NCBI GenBank assembly: GCA_035578155.1
Contig: JAPWDM010000005.1
Coordinates: 496,001 to 560,000 of the forward strand
Length of the DNA stretch: 64,000 nucleotides
Source of the DNA: Brachynemurus nebulosus
Lineage: Eukaryota; Arthropoda; Insecta; Neuroptera; Myrmeleontidae
Reading direction: 5' to 3'
The notes below the pieces were generated by a model. That model saw only the letters and a list, made by a program, of their open reading frames with translations, was not told where the DNA came from and ran no database searches. Made by a program: the position numbers and the translations under genes. Below, piece by piece: positions 46,613 through 58,357 of the stretch. Numbering within the stretch: position 1 is the first letter of the stretch; the number at the start of each line of letters is the position of its first letter.

Positions 46613-47253
46613 TATGGCTAACTTCAAAAATGCATCACTGCTTGCATGAGGCAGAGTCAAAAATTCAAAAACGCATCAGACACATCACAACGAAAAGTCA
46701 AAAGTTCATTTTTGCATTTGATTCGTCTTGATGCGTCAAAACAATGCATCAAGAAATTTGGTGATGCGTGTCCAAGATGCATGTAATGTGTATAATGTAG
46801 AATTATAACTACTTGCGATATTATGTAGGTATGAACATCAACAGGAATAATTCCGAAAAACAAATTGTTGAAAAAGATGAATGTATTTACCTTTGATTAA
46901 AATTGTTTAAACTATCTGAATACATCTTGCACTCAAAATAGGTATGTAATATGTTTTATTCAAATAATTTCGATATTTACAATTTCAAGTAAGTTCAAGT
47001 TGAAATTCAAAGATAATATACCTATACAAGGACTGTATTGCTATATTATCTATAGTCTATCATGCTACATTATCTGTCTTATCTATAGCCAAATCAAAGG
47101 CTAAATAGATATGCCAATATCCCGTTCAAAAACAACTAATGTGAATCAACCTTCAAGAGAGCATCAGCAGCGCATCATGTAGTATTACACGCACAGAAAA
47201 GTCATGATGCTGCATCGATGCGGTAAAATTTACATTTTTGAAGTTACCCTATA
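46613..47253. mobile_element. TA-type non-autonomous element, copy B (inverted to 5501-6127)
   Basis: It starts TATGGCTAACTTCAAAAATG and ends TTTTTGAAGTTACCCTATA. The interior runs as the reverse complement of 5501-6127 over nearly its whole length, including the many GATGCATC- and GATGCGTC-type words. The conserved length and ends of both copies delimit the family. Confidence 0.7.
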
Positions 47254-48611
47254 TTCTGTAAACAGGACTCTTTGAACCAAACACTAATAAATTATTTTCA
47301 AACCAAGTTCAAGATTGCCATCAAGTTAGAACCAAAATTCATAAGAATTCAAAATATGTGTCAAATTCGATTGACATAATCGACAGTTCGATTGAAATAC
47401 AATGCCGTAATTTTTTTCTGGGTATTTTTAAGGATAATTTATTTATTGTCTATTTACTATAAAATAATTTATCGGAAGGTTGGCTTTATAACACCACAAA
47501 CACAAAACGTTATTTCAATTATTTTAATTTTAAAATTAATTGTGATTTATTTCTGTTTCCATAGATAGTCGAGTGATTTTACTAATGCAAGTAAAGTGAG
47601 TTTTATCTAATTTTTCACATACACTATTAAGAAAATGGTTGTAGAAAAAGTTTCATTACAAGTCAATTGTTAATTATTCAATCTTTAAAACTGACTGAAT
47701 CGTTTTATATACAGTAAAATATGTAGTACCTAGTGTACTTATTTGTATATGTACTCAACTCTGATTCTATGAGATTGGGTCCGATTCATTATTTGGCCGG
47801 TCAGAAATAATGATGGACCCACTGCCCACGCGTGTCAATATATCATAATATTCTATTATTGTTCGTACAAAACATTTTTCTACTTCGTTCAAACCGTACC
47901 GAGTGTTTCAATGGAGATAGATCATAAATAATATATACAGTGATTCTTCTCAATAGTTTCGCAAAATGAAACGACGAGGGGAATAGCTTTTTCAAGAAAT
48001 GTTATTCGTCCACCGAAGTCCAGTCGCTCGCTAGCAAGGTATATAAATTTTTTTTACGTCTAGATTCAGAATTTGTAGTTCAATAATTTATGATTCTGTC
48101 AAAATTAAAAACTTTTCAGGAGCGTCAAAACAAGTAGAGGGGTCTAAAAATAACAATGTAACTTAAAAATTTAAATTAAACTTTATACAACCATGTAAGA
48201 AAACTCTAGTGGTTTACGTTTAACATATGTATATACATAGATATACATAATACTATGTGAGTATAATGTACCTGTGTACGGTATTGGATTTACAATTAGG
48301 TATGATCACTTAATGGTATATCATTTTCATTACAATCACTTTATGTGCTCAGTTAGCAATTTTATTTTATTTCTTTGTATTCATTATTTAAAATCTAATT
48401 TAAAAAAAAATTGACTATTGTATACCATTTTTCGTTTATTGATAAATTATTATGTATCTCCTCATAAAATTTTGCAAAACTACGCTTGCTCCTCTAAATG
48501 CTTTTTATTTTTTTATTTTGTATAAACAAACCAATTTTCTATACCTGCATAACATCGATTTTTATGTCTGTATGTTTACAAAATGATAACTGAACAATAT
48601 CCGCCCAATAT
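47254..48611. other. Unannotated A+T-rich tract
   Basis: No gene or element end was recognised. Confidence 0.5.
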
Positions 48612-48806
48612 CCGGCCTTTTTTAGACACTTTTTTTCAAAAAATTATAATAATTATTTAATAAATAAAAAAATATATTTTTGTATTGTTAAAAATATATT
48701 GGTATTAATCGTAAAAAAAATTCATCCCCATTCTCCCATTTTATCCATCCGAAAAAAAAATTGCGAAAATTGACTATTTTTGCGCCGACCAAACTGTGAT
48801 GGTACC
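48612..48806. mobile_element. Right-half copy of the TTAA foldback at 16902-17595
   Basis: AAAAAATTATAATAATTA, TTTTTGTATTGTTAAA, GGTATTAATCGTAA, CCATCCGAAAAAAA and ACTGTGATGGTACC follow the right half of the 17-kb element and end at the same GGTACC/TTAA junction (TTAA 48807-48810). The left half is missing. Confidence 0.68.
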
Positions 48807-49761
48807 TTAAACGAAAAATAAAATAAATTTTTGGTTAATTAGGTTCCAAAAAGATAAAATTTTTATGTATTTTGTAGACTGCGAAATTTAGTTATTTTTA
48901 GTTAATATACTTGATGTAAATAATGTTAGGGGAGCGAGGGGTAATGAGAGCTAGCGGATAATGGCAGCGGTGCAAAAGTACATGCTACTAATGCTTGTAT
49001 TCGCTAGTACGCAATTTAAACGTCTTCAGTACTTATCAGTTAAGCTTCTGTCAAGCGCATTTTCCGGTAGCTACACGCATTCAGTTGTTAAGAGAGGTTT
49101 TGTTTTTTGTGCTCGGTGCTTATGGACGTTCGTGCGTCAAACCTAATAGTAGATAAAAATTTTAATTTTAAAGAATTGTCGGGCTCAATTACATAGTTAT
49201 CTTCCCTCAAAGATTTTAAGGCGTTCATAGATCATTTCTTAAAGTAAAAAAATTTCTTAAAAATATTTTTAAGAAAGAGCTATTAGAAAAAAACATTCTA
49301 AACAGCATTTTTTCAATTTAAAAATTATAGTAAGTATATTATAAGAGTAGATACCATAATAAAAAATGTTTAAAAATATTCTTTGAAATATGCAATTTAT
49401 ATAATTGCACAAAAAAAATCGTGTTGACGAACGTTAAAATGAAATATTAATTATTGAAATTAATATTTGGGTAGATTTTGATGTGTAAACGACATACAAG
49501 GTCAAATCAGACTACTAAATTTCAATCAACAACTGTGTATGCATTGATGTCATAGATCAGTATATAGGTGGTACGTATAGCAATCACTCATATACACGAC
49601 ACGATATGACACATGAACAAGTACAAGCTCTGTATGCATAACATACAGGTATAGTGTTTTGTGATAGTTACATGACATTATTCTGTAGTGTTTTGTGGAC
49701 GCGCTCGAACGTCTTTATAACAAAATAATTTTAACGATGTCAAAGTAACAACTAAATGAAA

Positions 49762-49964
49762 TTTTTTTTTCTATTGGTTTTTGGTACGCAACAGCTTAGG
49801 TCATATATATCCTTGTGATGTGCTATTGAGTTTTGAGATTGGAATGGTTATTGATGGATAATGCGGTATGGTAGTGTAGATGACGTATCTCCCCCGGTTG
49901 GTACCGAACTCACGATCTTATCAACCAAGAGCGAAGTTGCTAGACACTAGACCAGCTCGGGGTC
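49762..49964 (-). repeat. tRNA-derived SINE (family A), full-length copy on the minus strand
   Basis: On the minus strand: ACCCCGAGCTGGTCTAGTG head, GTGAGTTCGGTACC B-box region, closing CCGGGGGA, then a body ending CCAATAG plus an A tract at 49762-49770. Head, body and tail agree with 10860-11059. Confidence 0.75.
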
Positions 49965-50423
49965 TCAAAATTTTTTATTTTAATTGATTGTCAGTAATAA
50001 TTATAAAGCTAAGTTTGCCTACTTTTTGTTACGATTATCAGAATTGTGATAACAAATGAATATTAAAATCTATAACCATGTCTTATAAAATAGTGGATTT
50101 CGGGAAACGAGAGCCTATGTGGCTTTCATCTGAAAAAGATTGAATGCAAGGCCTTTTGCAAAGACAGTTATGGTATCGTGGCAGAAGCGGTGGAAACTGG
50201 ACACACACACAGAATGTTTTGACACTGATAGCGTAGCTGATTATATTTGTGCTCTTTGGCTTGATACTTAGAATCGAAACCCTTAGAATCCTTAAAATAA
50301 TTCTTTTATTTTGATCATATGTATTTTTTTCTGCTTTTGATTATAAAGTTGAATTTCATTGTTAAAATACCTGCATTTGCTATATTTTTGCACTTATTTT
50401 GTTCTCACAATTTTTATTGAACT

Positions 50424-50805
50424 TAGTTATGAGCAAAATTAGTCTTGGTCTTGCATTTTTTGCAAGACCAAGACTAAGACTATAAGTATGGCTGCAAGAT
50501 CAATGCCAAGATTCAAGTGAGCAAGACCAAGACAAAAGCAAGAAGAAAGCAAGACTCTTGCAAAACTATTTAAACAGTTTGAAAGTATAATTAATACCGT
50601 AAAGAGAGAAAATTCTGATTTTAGAAGGAAAAAATTCGCTAATAAAAAATGCCAGAAAGTGCAAGATTTTTTAGCAATACCAAGACCAAGACTGCATTTT
50701 GCAAAACCAAGACAAAGACTCAAACTGCTCTAGCAAGACCAAAACCAAGATTCTGAATGCACGACTGCCAAGTCTTGGTTTTGGTCTTGCATTTGCTCAT
50801 CACTA
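50424..50805. mobile_element. hAT-type MITE with CAAGACCAAGAC array, 382 bp
   Basis: The ends TAGTTATGAGCAAA and TTTGCTCATCACTA are inverted and flanked by the perfect octamer ATTGAACT (50416-50423, 50806-50813). Both halves are arrays of CAAGAC/CAAGAT-like hexamers (the left also as GTCTTG), so a single strand can fold extensively. Minus-strand frames in it are repeat-derived (Leu/Val-rich) and not genes. Partial relative at 28450-28772. Confidence 0.85.
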
Positions 50806-50961
50806 ATTGAACTTAACGTAAATTTCTGGCTCGTATTATTTCTCGAACTGTCGAGTAATCGAAGCGGACGGTAATCTTAAAAAATAAGTAATAAATTGTT
50901 AGAACGATTCAAGATACTTTTGTTTTTTCTTGTTAGGCTCCAATTACTCCCTGCTCCCCTA

Positions 50962-51569
50962 TTTTCTTAGGATTCCTTGATAAAAGCTGATTTTTTTCTA
51001 TGCTGTCGAATACAAGTCACACCTGGTATAAAATACACTTGTTTGTGACTGCAGGCTACAGAAGCTGATCAGCAGCGGAGATATTTAATTTATGAATGTT
51101 GCCAGTATGTTATAACAATAATAATAGTAATACAACCACATACGTAACTACATACATATAATATTATGAAGTATATATGTATGTACTTGGAAAATATGTT
51201 CTTACTTCTTTACGTACATATTTATTTGTATTGAATTATTTTATTTGTATTGGTATCAACAATAACGCCAAACAGGGAGCTGCTTACTTAATAAACATGT
51301 TATTTACTAACTGAAGATTCCTTCCCTCTTGACCATTACACACATCCATTGAAAAGATTGCCACAAAATACGCTGATAGCTCTTACATTCCTACAGGTTT
51401 TTTTTCCATCGTTATTTATATATACATTGGTCATTATATTCTTATAATATGGTAAGCCTTGTTATTTTGTCATAGGCGTTAAATATGAAAATTTTTGTGG
51501 GTAAACTAAAAGTGGAGACTATCTCTAGGGGTGACCAAGAAAATTATCGTTAATATAAATGTGTGATCC
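50962..51569. other. Unannotated A+T-rich tract
   Basis: No gene, RNA or repeat end recognised. Confidence 0.5.
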
Positions 51570-51571
51570 TA

Positions 51572-52245
51572 CACGGAGAGAAAATTCATATAAAAATTAC
51601 TGTGCTCAGCACTACTATCGACGTGTAAAAGGCGAACATTACCTTTTTCTTACAAAAATTACCATGCTGTATTATAATATTTGAAATGCTATCTGCTAAC
51701 AGTAGAAAGAAAGAAAGAGAAAGAAAGTTGTGTTGTTGTGTTGAAATGTACCTCACTTATAGCAAGTCACATAGTCAACCATAGGTGTGGACGACCAACT
51801 TGGTCGGACGGGTCGGACCAAGCACCTTGATCCATTAGACTGTCTTACAAGCACCAAGCAGTATTCATTACACTGTGTTAGAGGACGGGAATGTCACCGT
51901 TTAATTCATTATTTTGTTACTTCACTATCTTTAGTATATTAGAATATATTGTTGGCAATCATTTTTGTATCCATCATAAAGTTTTTACAGGTTCGAAGTT
52001 TTTACAGGTACCGCCCAAGCAACATAAGGTTGCGGGTCAGATGCGCAAATGAAAGAGTACGACAACAAGAATTAAACTATAACATATATGCATCAGAGTG
52101 TGATAAAAGTTGTGTTAGCACATTAAATTTTACCATGCTTGCACATATTTTTTATTTTGGTCGTCGATCGCGCACCCATTATAAGAGAGCATGGTAATTT
52201 TTCTGAAATTTTATCTACAAAAATTATATAATTTTTCTCTCCCTG
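51572..52245. mobile_element. TA-flanked element with CACGGAGAGAAAATT ends, intact copy
   Basis: CACGGAGAGAAAATT at the left and AATTTTTCTCTCCCTG at the right lie inside TA dinucleotides (51570-51571, 52246-52247). A subterminal pair TTACCATGCT and AGCATGGTAA is also inverted. The same sequence order is seen at 15878-16560, where the right end is lost. Only an 82-codon frame without a domain is present, so it is non-autonomous and probably mobilised by a Tc1/mariner-type enzyme. Confidence 0.75.
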
Positions 52246-52365
52246 TAGAAGAAGAAATTTTCAGCATTTCTAAAGAACAAAATTAGCTGGAGGCGGTTCA
52301 TTCTTACCAATTCTAATTGGACGACTTTTATTTACCAGTACGGCCTACCGTAATATAACACGGAT

Positions 52366-52462
52366 GGTTGACCGCACGGTCTGTTCAACAAATGTATTTA
52401 AATGTATGTGTTCACATCGATTTGATCTAGTTAGTACGATCTAATTTTGGGTGCGGTCAACC
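52366..52462. repeat. Short inverted pair GGTTGACCGCAC / GTGCGGTCAACC
   Basis: The 12-bp words are exact reverse complements 97 bp apart (outer limits). They could be the ends of a very small MITE or a hairpin. No target duplication was noted. Confidence 0.5.
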
Positions 52463-53370
52463 AAGTGACTATTCCTGAGCAAACAAAATTTAATACAAGG
52501 GATAAAAAACTATAAATCATAAACATTTTGTCTAAAACCAATATCTACGTGACTAACTTTATTATATTATTACCTATTTGATTGTTTGGGTAGTATTTGG
52601 GTAGTCGTATTTTTATCTAAATAGTTTTACGATTTAACCGGATTCGTGTCAATGTTCAACATGATTGAATTGTACCACGCACCAGAATTCAGTCAAATTG
52701 CGTAACTTACATTTGGTCCAGTTTTTCTATAGGATTCCGCAATTTATATCAATATATCTAATTGAAACCATTAAAATCAGATTAGAAACTACGCCACTGA
52801 CTTACTTACACATCCACTCACAAAATAAAAATTTATTATTTACATGAAAATCTCGAAAAAAAATATTAATTTTTAAATAAACATTAGATATTATTTGAAT
52901 AATACTTACTTAAAAATCTTATATCGACTTTAAAAATTGCTGTTGGCAATCATATGCCTAGACTGCAGTGATATTCAAACACACATTAATATTATGGTTT
53001 ATAGCGTATACCTACGTACCTACATAATAGTCTTGTGTTTTGTACAGCACCATCTATCATTATCACATACAATTTCGTGATAATGAAAAATTGGTTTTAG
53101 CCTCTTTTTCTTTCAATGACAATATTTTTTACGTGAATAAAAAATTTCTTCCGGCAGTGGCAATGAAGAACAAGTCTGAACTGATAATATAGTCGTTTCT
53201 ATAAATTGGTACACTCTAAAAGATTGTTCAAGAATTTCGTTCAAGTATCCGTAATTCTGACACAAATAATTTTGTGAGTTAGAGATTTTGGTGAAATAGT
53301 TTTATTCAAAAATAGTCTTTCAAAATATCCCCCGCTTCTTTAAATATTTTGGATACAAAAATTGTTGATG
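52463..53370. other. Unannotated A+T-rich tract
   Basis: No gene or element boundary recognised. Confidence 0.5.
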
Positions 53371-53372
53371 TA

Positions 53373-53470
53373 GGGGAGCAGGGGGTAATTGGAGCCTAAT
53401 AAGGGAAAATAAAACTCGAATCCTTCTTTAACAATTTACTTATTTTTTAAACTGAAACACATAGCTTGCT
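53373..53470. mobile_element. Solo end of the GGGGAGC TA-element family
   Basis: TA followed by GGGGAGCAGGGGGTAATTGG, then GGAGCCTAATAAGG and AATTTACTTATTTTTTAA, aligns with the reverse complement of 50860-50961. The matching far end was not found downstream. Confidence 0.5.
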
Positions 53471-53581
53471 TATTTGACCAACAAATAAGCTGAACTAAAC
53501 AATATTTTTCTATTCAAGTAATAATTTTGACTAAAAGAGGCGATAAGTTAGAAAATTTTATTTTCTTGTAAAAATTATTCG

Positions 53582-53615
53582 ACCGGTTTCAACGCTTAGT
53601 TAGCGTCATCATCAG
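53582..53615 (-). other. Hammerhead-like stem-loop motif, copy 2
   Basis: The minus strand reads CTGATGA, one T, the stem GACGCT/AGCGTT around AACTA, then GAAACCGGT and CGAA. The stem has changed compared with 41539-41572 while pairing is kept, and CTGANGA and GAAACCGGT are unchanged. Confidence 0.42.
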
Positions 53616-54122
53616 GAAAGACGTATCGCATGGTCTAACAGACCGAAAACATCAATCAAACACATCAAAATATCCAATTTCCGAGAGTTTATACACTCAA
53701 AATTATAAAGAAGAGTCTGTTTACATTTGAAGAGAATGATTTTTAAGCAAACAAAATAAAACAAAAAACATTTTTCTTACGGCTTAACTGATGAATTTGA
53801 TGCAATTTTTAGTACAATTATTTAAACACCAGAAAATTCATTGTTGAGGAAAATGTGAGGAAAAATTTTTTGGGAATTTTTAATATTTTTGTTTAAATGA
53901 AGAATAAATCAGATCACAAAATGGATTTTTCCACTATGTTGAAATGTATCATATTGAATTTTGATTTTAATTGTTTGAATTTTTGAATATATTTAAAACA
54001 AAGGATATCGCAACAGCGACACTCAACGACAGTAGACGACACATTGTGACAGTGTCCGAATACGACGGACAAGTTGTGGTCCGTGTGTCTTGAAATTTGT
54101 GTTTCCATAAAAAAACTACATA

Positions 54123-54312
54123 CCATAAACACGGGTTACTTGAGCCCCGATTTGCAAATCATTTGATAATTTTTAAAATTTAGCGTAACTGTTATACTTA
54201 TTTGGGATAGAGAATTCAGTATATTAATCTGTATATGACTACTGGCTACACTAAGCACAAAACAAGAAATAATACTTTTTTCATTTTGGTCTCAAGTAAT
54301 CCATGTTTACGG
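54123..54312. mobile_element. TA-flanked MITE, deletion derivative of the 19557-20149 family
   Basis: CCATAAACACGGGTTACTTG and CAAGTAATCCATGTTTACGG are inverted ends inside TA (54121-54122, 54313-54314). Interior words CGATTTGCAAATCAT and AGCACAAAACAAG match both ends of the 593-bp relative; about 400 bp of centre is missing. Confidence 0.78.
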
Positions 54313-54314
54313 TA

Positions 54315-55427
54315 TATATATACCCGACCACAAAGCAGCCACTATTTTGTCGCTGTCGCGTGGTCGTCGCATGGTATGTGTGCCTTGGCTGTTATTTCTA
54401 ACTTTCTACATCTTTTTACCAATAGTACCTATATATATTTTAAAAGTTTGATAGTAGTACGTTTTTAGATTCCAAATTTTTATAGAAATCGAAGTGTCAA
54501 ACAAGTAACAAAGAATATGATTTTTCTGTATTTAGCTTAGTTTTCGAGATATGTCGACTTACCCTAGCAGATTTTTATTGTTGCCTTCAAAAAAGGCCAT
54601 ATATCTCGAAAACTAAATAAAATATCGAAAAATTTTATTCTCTCTTTTTTGTTTAAAACACTATAATTTATAAGAATCCGTCTTCAAATTTTGGAACAAT
54701 GCTACCTAAAATTATGCTTCAATGGATTTTTCTTGTGATTTTTCTAAAATTTTACAAACTCACCTCTTCTCAGCATCTGATCAGCCTCATATAAATTTTA
54801 GAGTGTACCGCATTTCTACATATTTAAAATGTAGTGTATTCATACAACCACAAATATATCCATAAATAAATACATATATACTGGACCCGGTGGAACTCGC
54901 TACAATTGAATCCAGTGCTCATTCGTCAATGATTTGTGTCCATTTTTTTCTCGACTCTGTCCAGTATATGTATTTATTTTTGGCTTTTTTATTTGTATAA
55001 TAAAAATATAAAATGAAACTTGTTTCTTATTATTAAGACATGTGAATATTTTCGATATAAAAAAATAACGCAGCTATATTGGACTGATAGAATGGGAAAC
55101 ATTACCAATAGGTACAACCATTGAATAATATAAACATTATAATCATAAATATACCAAACCGGACAATAAACTAATAAGCAACCAAATAAGTACATAAATT
55201 GTTAGAAATGGCCAGAGTTGGATTAAGTATTCATAAATAGCATTTTGTCAGTCTTACCTAAACTTTAAAAAGTTTGCACTAAAATTAGAATTCCTGGCTA
55301 GGATTCGAAGCTTACATAATATGTGTTCTGATAAAATAACAAAACCAATCAAGCTAATTTAGTGGTGCCAAATTAATGAATGCAGTTTTTAAGCTTCTGA
55401 AGAAATCAGTTTCAAAATTAAACTCTT
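54315..55427. other. Mostly unannotated; small inverted repeat at 54860-54982
   Basis: AAATACATATATACTGGAC (about 54869) and GTCCAGTATATGTATTT (about 54958) are inverted, about 123 bp in total, and may mark a very small MITE. The rest has no recognisable feature. Confidence 0.45.
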
Positions 55428-57620
55428 ACAAGGAAACGTTTTGAACTGTCAATTCGCAATTTTGATGAAACTTGGTATATATGTAGTACAAGCAACAATA
55501 ACAGACCAGTATTTTTTTTTTATCTGCCACCGTCGCCATTTAAGGGCTCAAAACACCCCTCAAAATTAGGGTAAAATTTCAATTTTACTTGATAACTTGA
55601 AAACGACGGCAGATAGTAAAAAACTTTAAATTGACAAAACACTTTATTTTTAGAGAGCTTTCTATTGGTGTGTATAAATTCATGGTTGGACCTACCGGAG
55701 GGGCTGTTCAGGTAAAATTGAGGGTAAATTTTGAAATAGGGTGGACATGCTTTAGTATATTAAAATTTGAATTGAATATATATGAAAACTACATGAAAAT
55801 ACTAGTTTACCTGTTTTTGCTCCAAGTTGTAATTTAAAGTCTAAAATCTCAAAACTGCACCTAATTTGAGGTGCCAATCGTAATTTTACTGACAATCAGT
55901 TAAATAAAAATATTTCTATAAGATTTTCAGTAAGTGAATTGTCTTGTATTTAATAACTGGCTAAAATATATCAAATTATACTTGTTTATGTCTGACTAAA
56001 ACTTTAAATTTTATACAAGTAATATTAAAATTTGATTTTGTTAAGTCATGCAAGAACATTATTGCATATAGTTTGAGAAAAGGGTGCTAAAAAAGTCGAA
56101 AAAATTATTCAATTTCTATTAGCAACAACACACAGTTATACTATACAGCCAACAATTTCAGCTGAGGATCAATTGCTTTCTGCCTTATTTTTATTTAGTT
56201 TTAAAAGAACGTACTGGGCAACTGGGTCCTAGAGTTCAGCAGTTATTATTTAAAGCAAAGAATGTATATGTTTCGACATCTAAATTAGGCAAATTAACAA
56301 CAGAGCATTTTAAAGAGTGGTTTCAAAATATATATTTACCACAAACCGATAAAAAATCTTTATTATTACATACTTAATTCGTGGAGTGGTCAGTGCCCAG
56401 CTGTTGTGAAAAAATATCATTCCTAAAGATAGAGAAGTAAAAATATTAAGCATACCGCCAAAAACAGCAGCGCTTTTACAACCATTAGATGAATATGGCT
56501 CCCGGTTTTGGAAGAATTTCGTTCGAACATGGTCTGATTTAATTCTCATATCAGGTAATGATATTGATCTACATTCTAGGGATAATATCATAAAAATACA
56601 ATCCCTAACACATAATCAGTTTTCATCAGCCCGCTTTAGAGATACATTTAAATACGCCTGGTACAAGAGCGGATACAAAGATCAGATTACTTCGTTAATC
56701 CCGCCGCATATATATTTTTTTTTAAAACCGATGTAGATACGCAATCAACATGTCATATTTCTGGAGAACTAGCTGTTGTAAGATGTGGTTGGTGTCAAAA
56801 ATTTCTTTGTTTAAAACATTTTTTTGAACAGTATCATTATTGTGTATCATATAGAATAATATACTTACGCCTTATTTTATTATTGTAAACTATTTTAAAT
56901 TAAAGATATTAAAACTTTTATAATTTTTCTTACATTCATGCCAAACTAGAACAAATTTATTTTATAAACTTAATTTTTTTCTATAATTAAATATGCAATA
57001 ATATTCTTGTATGACTTAACAAAATCAAATTTTAATATTAATTGTATAAAATTTAAAGTTTTAGTCAGACATCCACAAGTATAATTTGATATATTTTAGC
57101 CAGTTATTAAATACAAGACAATTCACTTGCTGAAAACCTTATAGAAATATTTTTATTTTACTGATTGTCAGTAAAATTACGATTGGCACCTCAAATTAGG
57201 TGCAGTTTTGAGATTTTAGACTTTAAGTTATAACTTTGAGCAAAAACAGTATTTTTCATGTAGTTTTCATATATGCGATTCAAATTTTAATATACTAAAG
57301 CATGTCCACCTTATTTCAAAATTTACCCTCAATTTTACCTGAACAGCCCCTCCAGTAGTTCCGACCATGAATTTATACACATCAATAGAAAACTCTCTAA
57401 AAATAGAGTGTTTCGTCAATTTAAGGTTTTTTCTGTCTGCCGTCGTTTTCGAATTATCAAGCAAAATTGAAATTTTACCCTAATTTTGAGGCGTGATTTC
57501 ACCCCATTCAGGGCTACGGTGGCAGATAAAAAAAAATACAGGTCTGTTATTTTTGCTTGTACTACATATATACCAAGTTTCATAAAAATTGCGAATTGAC
57601 AGTTCAAAACCTTTCCTTGT
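55428..57620 (+). mobile_element. 2.2-kb DDE transposon with ~600-bp terminal inverted repeats
   Basis: The left arm (55428-56045) and right arm (56995-57620) are inverted over about 600 bp. They share GTTTTGAACTGTCAATTCGC, TTGGTATATATGTAGTAC, GGTAAAATTGAGGGTAAATT-like sequence and AATTGTCTTGTATTTAATAA. The outer ends are CAAGG and CCTTG, with TTA on each side, so a TTA or TA target is possible. The centre holds a decayed transposase gene. Such long inverted repeats are unusual beside the short ends typical of Tc1/mariner elements. Confidence 0.82.
56222..56888 (+). pseudogene. Decayed DDE-superfamily transposase
   Basis: Several frames must be read in turn. Frame one gives LGPRVQQLLFKAKNVYVS and KLGKLTTEHFKEWFQNIYLP. 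After a shift comes NSWSGQCPAVVKKYHS and a stop. A further shift gives REVKILSIPPKTAALLQPLD, then YGSRFWKNFVRTWSDLI, IIKIQSLTHNQFSSARFRD and FKYAWYKSGYKDQITSLIPP. The last part has a Cys/His-rich tail (RCGWCQKFLCLKHFFEQYHY). The IPP..T..LQPLD motif followed by a W-rich helix is typical of DDE_1-type endonucleases (pogo/Tc1-like). The N-terminal DNA-binding region is missing and at least three frame breaks are present, so it is inactive. The C-terminal Cys/His cluster may bind zinc. It lies centrally between the long inverted repeats. Confidence 0.78.
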
Positions 57621-57621
57621 T

Positions 57622-57990
57622 AGTATTAAATAATTTTTAATAAGAACAAGCTAAAAGGGAGTCGGGCTCACACAATTAGGATCCCGTATCTTAAATATAT
57701 CAAATTAAACTTTTTCTTTATTTATATACATTTAAATATTATCCAAATTTGCTTGGGATAATTGAAAAATACATGAATTTTTTCCACATTGTACTGAAAC
57801 ATCAGTAAATACGTTGCGTTGTCTATTACTGTGCCCCCCCCCTTGTTATTTAAAATATTTTTTCAGCAATCGTTACATTGTCGAAAAAACCGAAGTTTTC
57901 TTATAGTCTGTAGTTTAGTATCCACCAATTTTTGAGAAAATCAAAATTTTAGCTTTAGAAGGTAGGAGATCAGGGTCATAACGGTCACTT
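57622..57990 (+). repeat. Dispersed repeat, about 340 bp, copy 1
   Basis: CACACAATTAGG, ATCCAAATTTGCTTGGGATA, GTTGTCTATTACTGT, TTTAAAATATTTTTTCAG and TTTTAGCTTTAGAAGGTAGG occur in the same order at about 63572-63895. It begins right after the inverted-repeat transposon. No inverted ends or coding frame were seen, so the element class is unknown. Confidence 0.65.
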
Positions 57991-58091
57991 TGTGCTATAT
58001 TATTAAGACCATCGGACCAAAACTATAAAGAAAATAATATTATTAGAATCCTTAGAAGTAACTCAAATGATACTTCACACAGTATATTATA

Positions 58092-58355
58092 CACTAAAGG
58101 CTCTCTAATCTTGACAAGCATGTCCAGGACCATTCTCTAGTCTTGACATTCCCACTATTTACTACTCCTATGCGCACTGAATGCGCAACATACGTAATTT
58201 AAATCTAAAAAAAAGTGATAGATAGAGAAGGACGTATTTAATTGGTTACGGAAGAATTATGGTGCGAGTAAATATTGTCAAGAGTAGAGAAATTATCCAG
58301 TCAAGATTAGAGAGACAGCAAGTTTATGGAGCGCGAGTTTACGGAGCTTCTACTG
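58092..58355. mobile_element. pogo-like MITE with TA target site
   Basis: TA (58090-58091) plus CACTAAAGGCTCTCTAATCT on the left and, on the right, a reverse complement CAGTAGAAGCTCC inside TA (58356-58357). TCTCTAATCTTGAC words face one another (58101 and about 58315), and TTTACTACTC faces GAGTAAA. The CAGTAGAAGCTC-type end is characteristic of pogo/Tigger-related MITEs. The ends are imperfect. Confidence 0.5.
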
Positions 58356-58357
58356 TA

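Larger units (their letters stand above)
48929..50959. mobile_element. TA-flanked element with GGGGAGC ends, interrupted by younger insertions
   Basis: The left end GGGGAGCGAGGGGTAATGAG (after TA at 48927-48928) and the right end, whose reverse complement is GGGGAGCAGGGAGTAATTGG (TA at 50960-50961), are imperfect inverted repeats. The last 100 bp on the right align with a solo end at 53373. Inside lie a SINE (49762-49964) and a hAT MITE (50424-50805), so this is the older element. The 61-codon frame at 48961-49146 has no recognisable domain. Pairing of these two ends as one element is an inference. Confidence 0.5.

Noticed and set aside
56310..56591. 93-codon minus-strand frame
   Set aside because: It is the antisense shadow of the plus-strand DDE transposase remnant.
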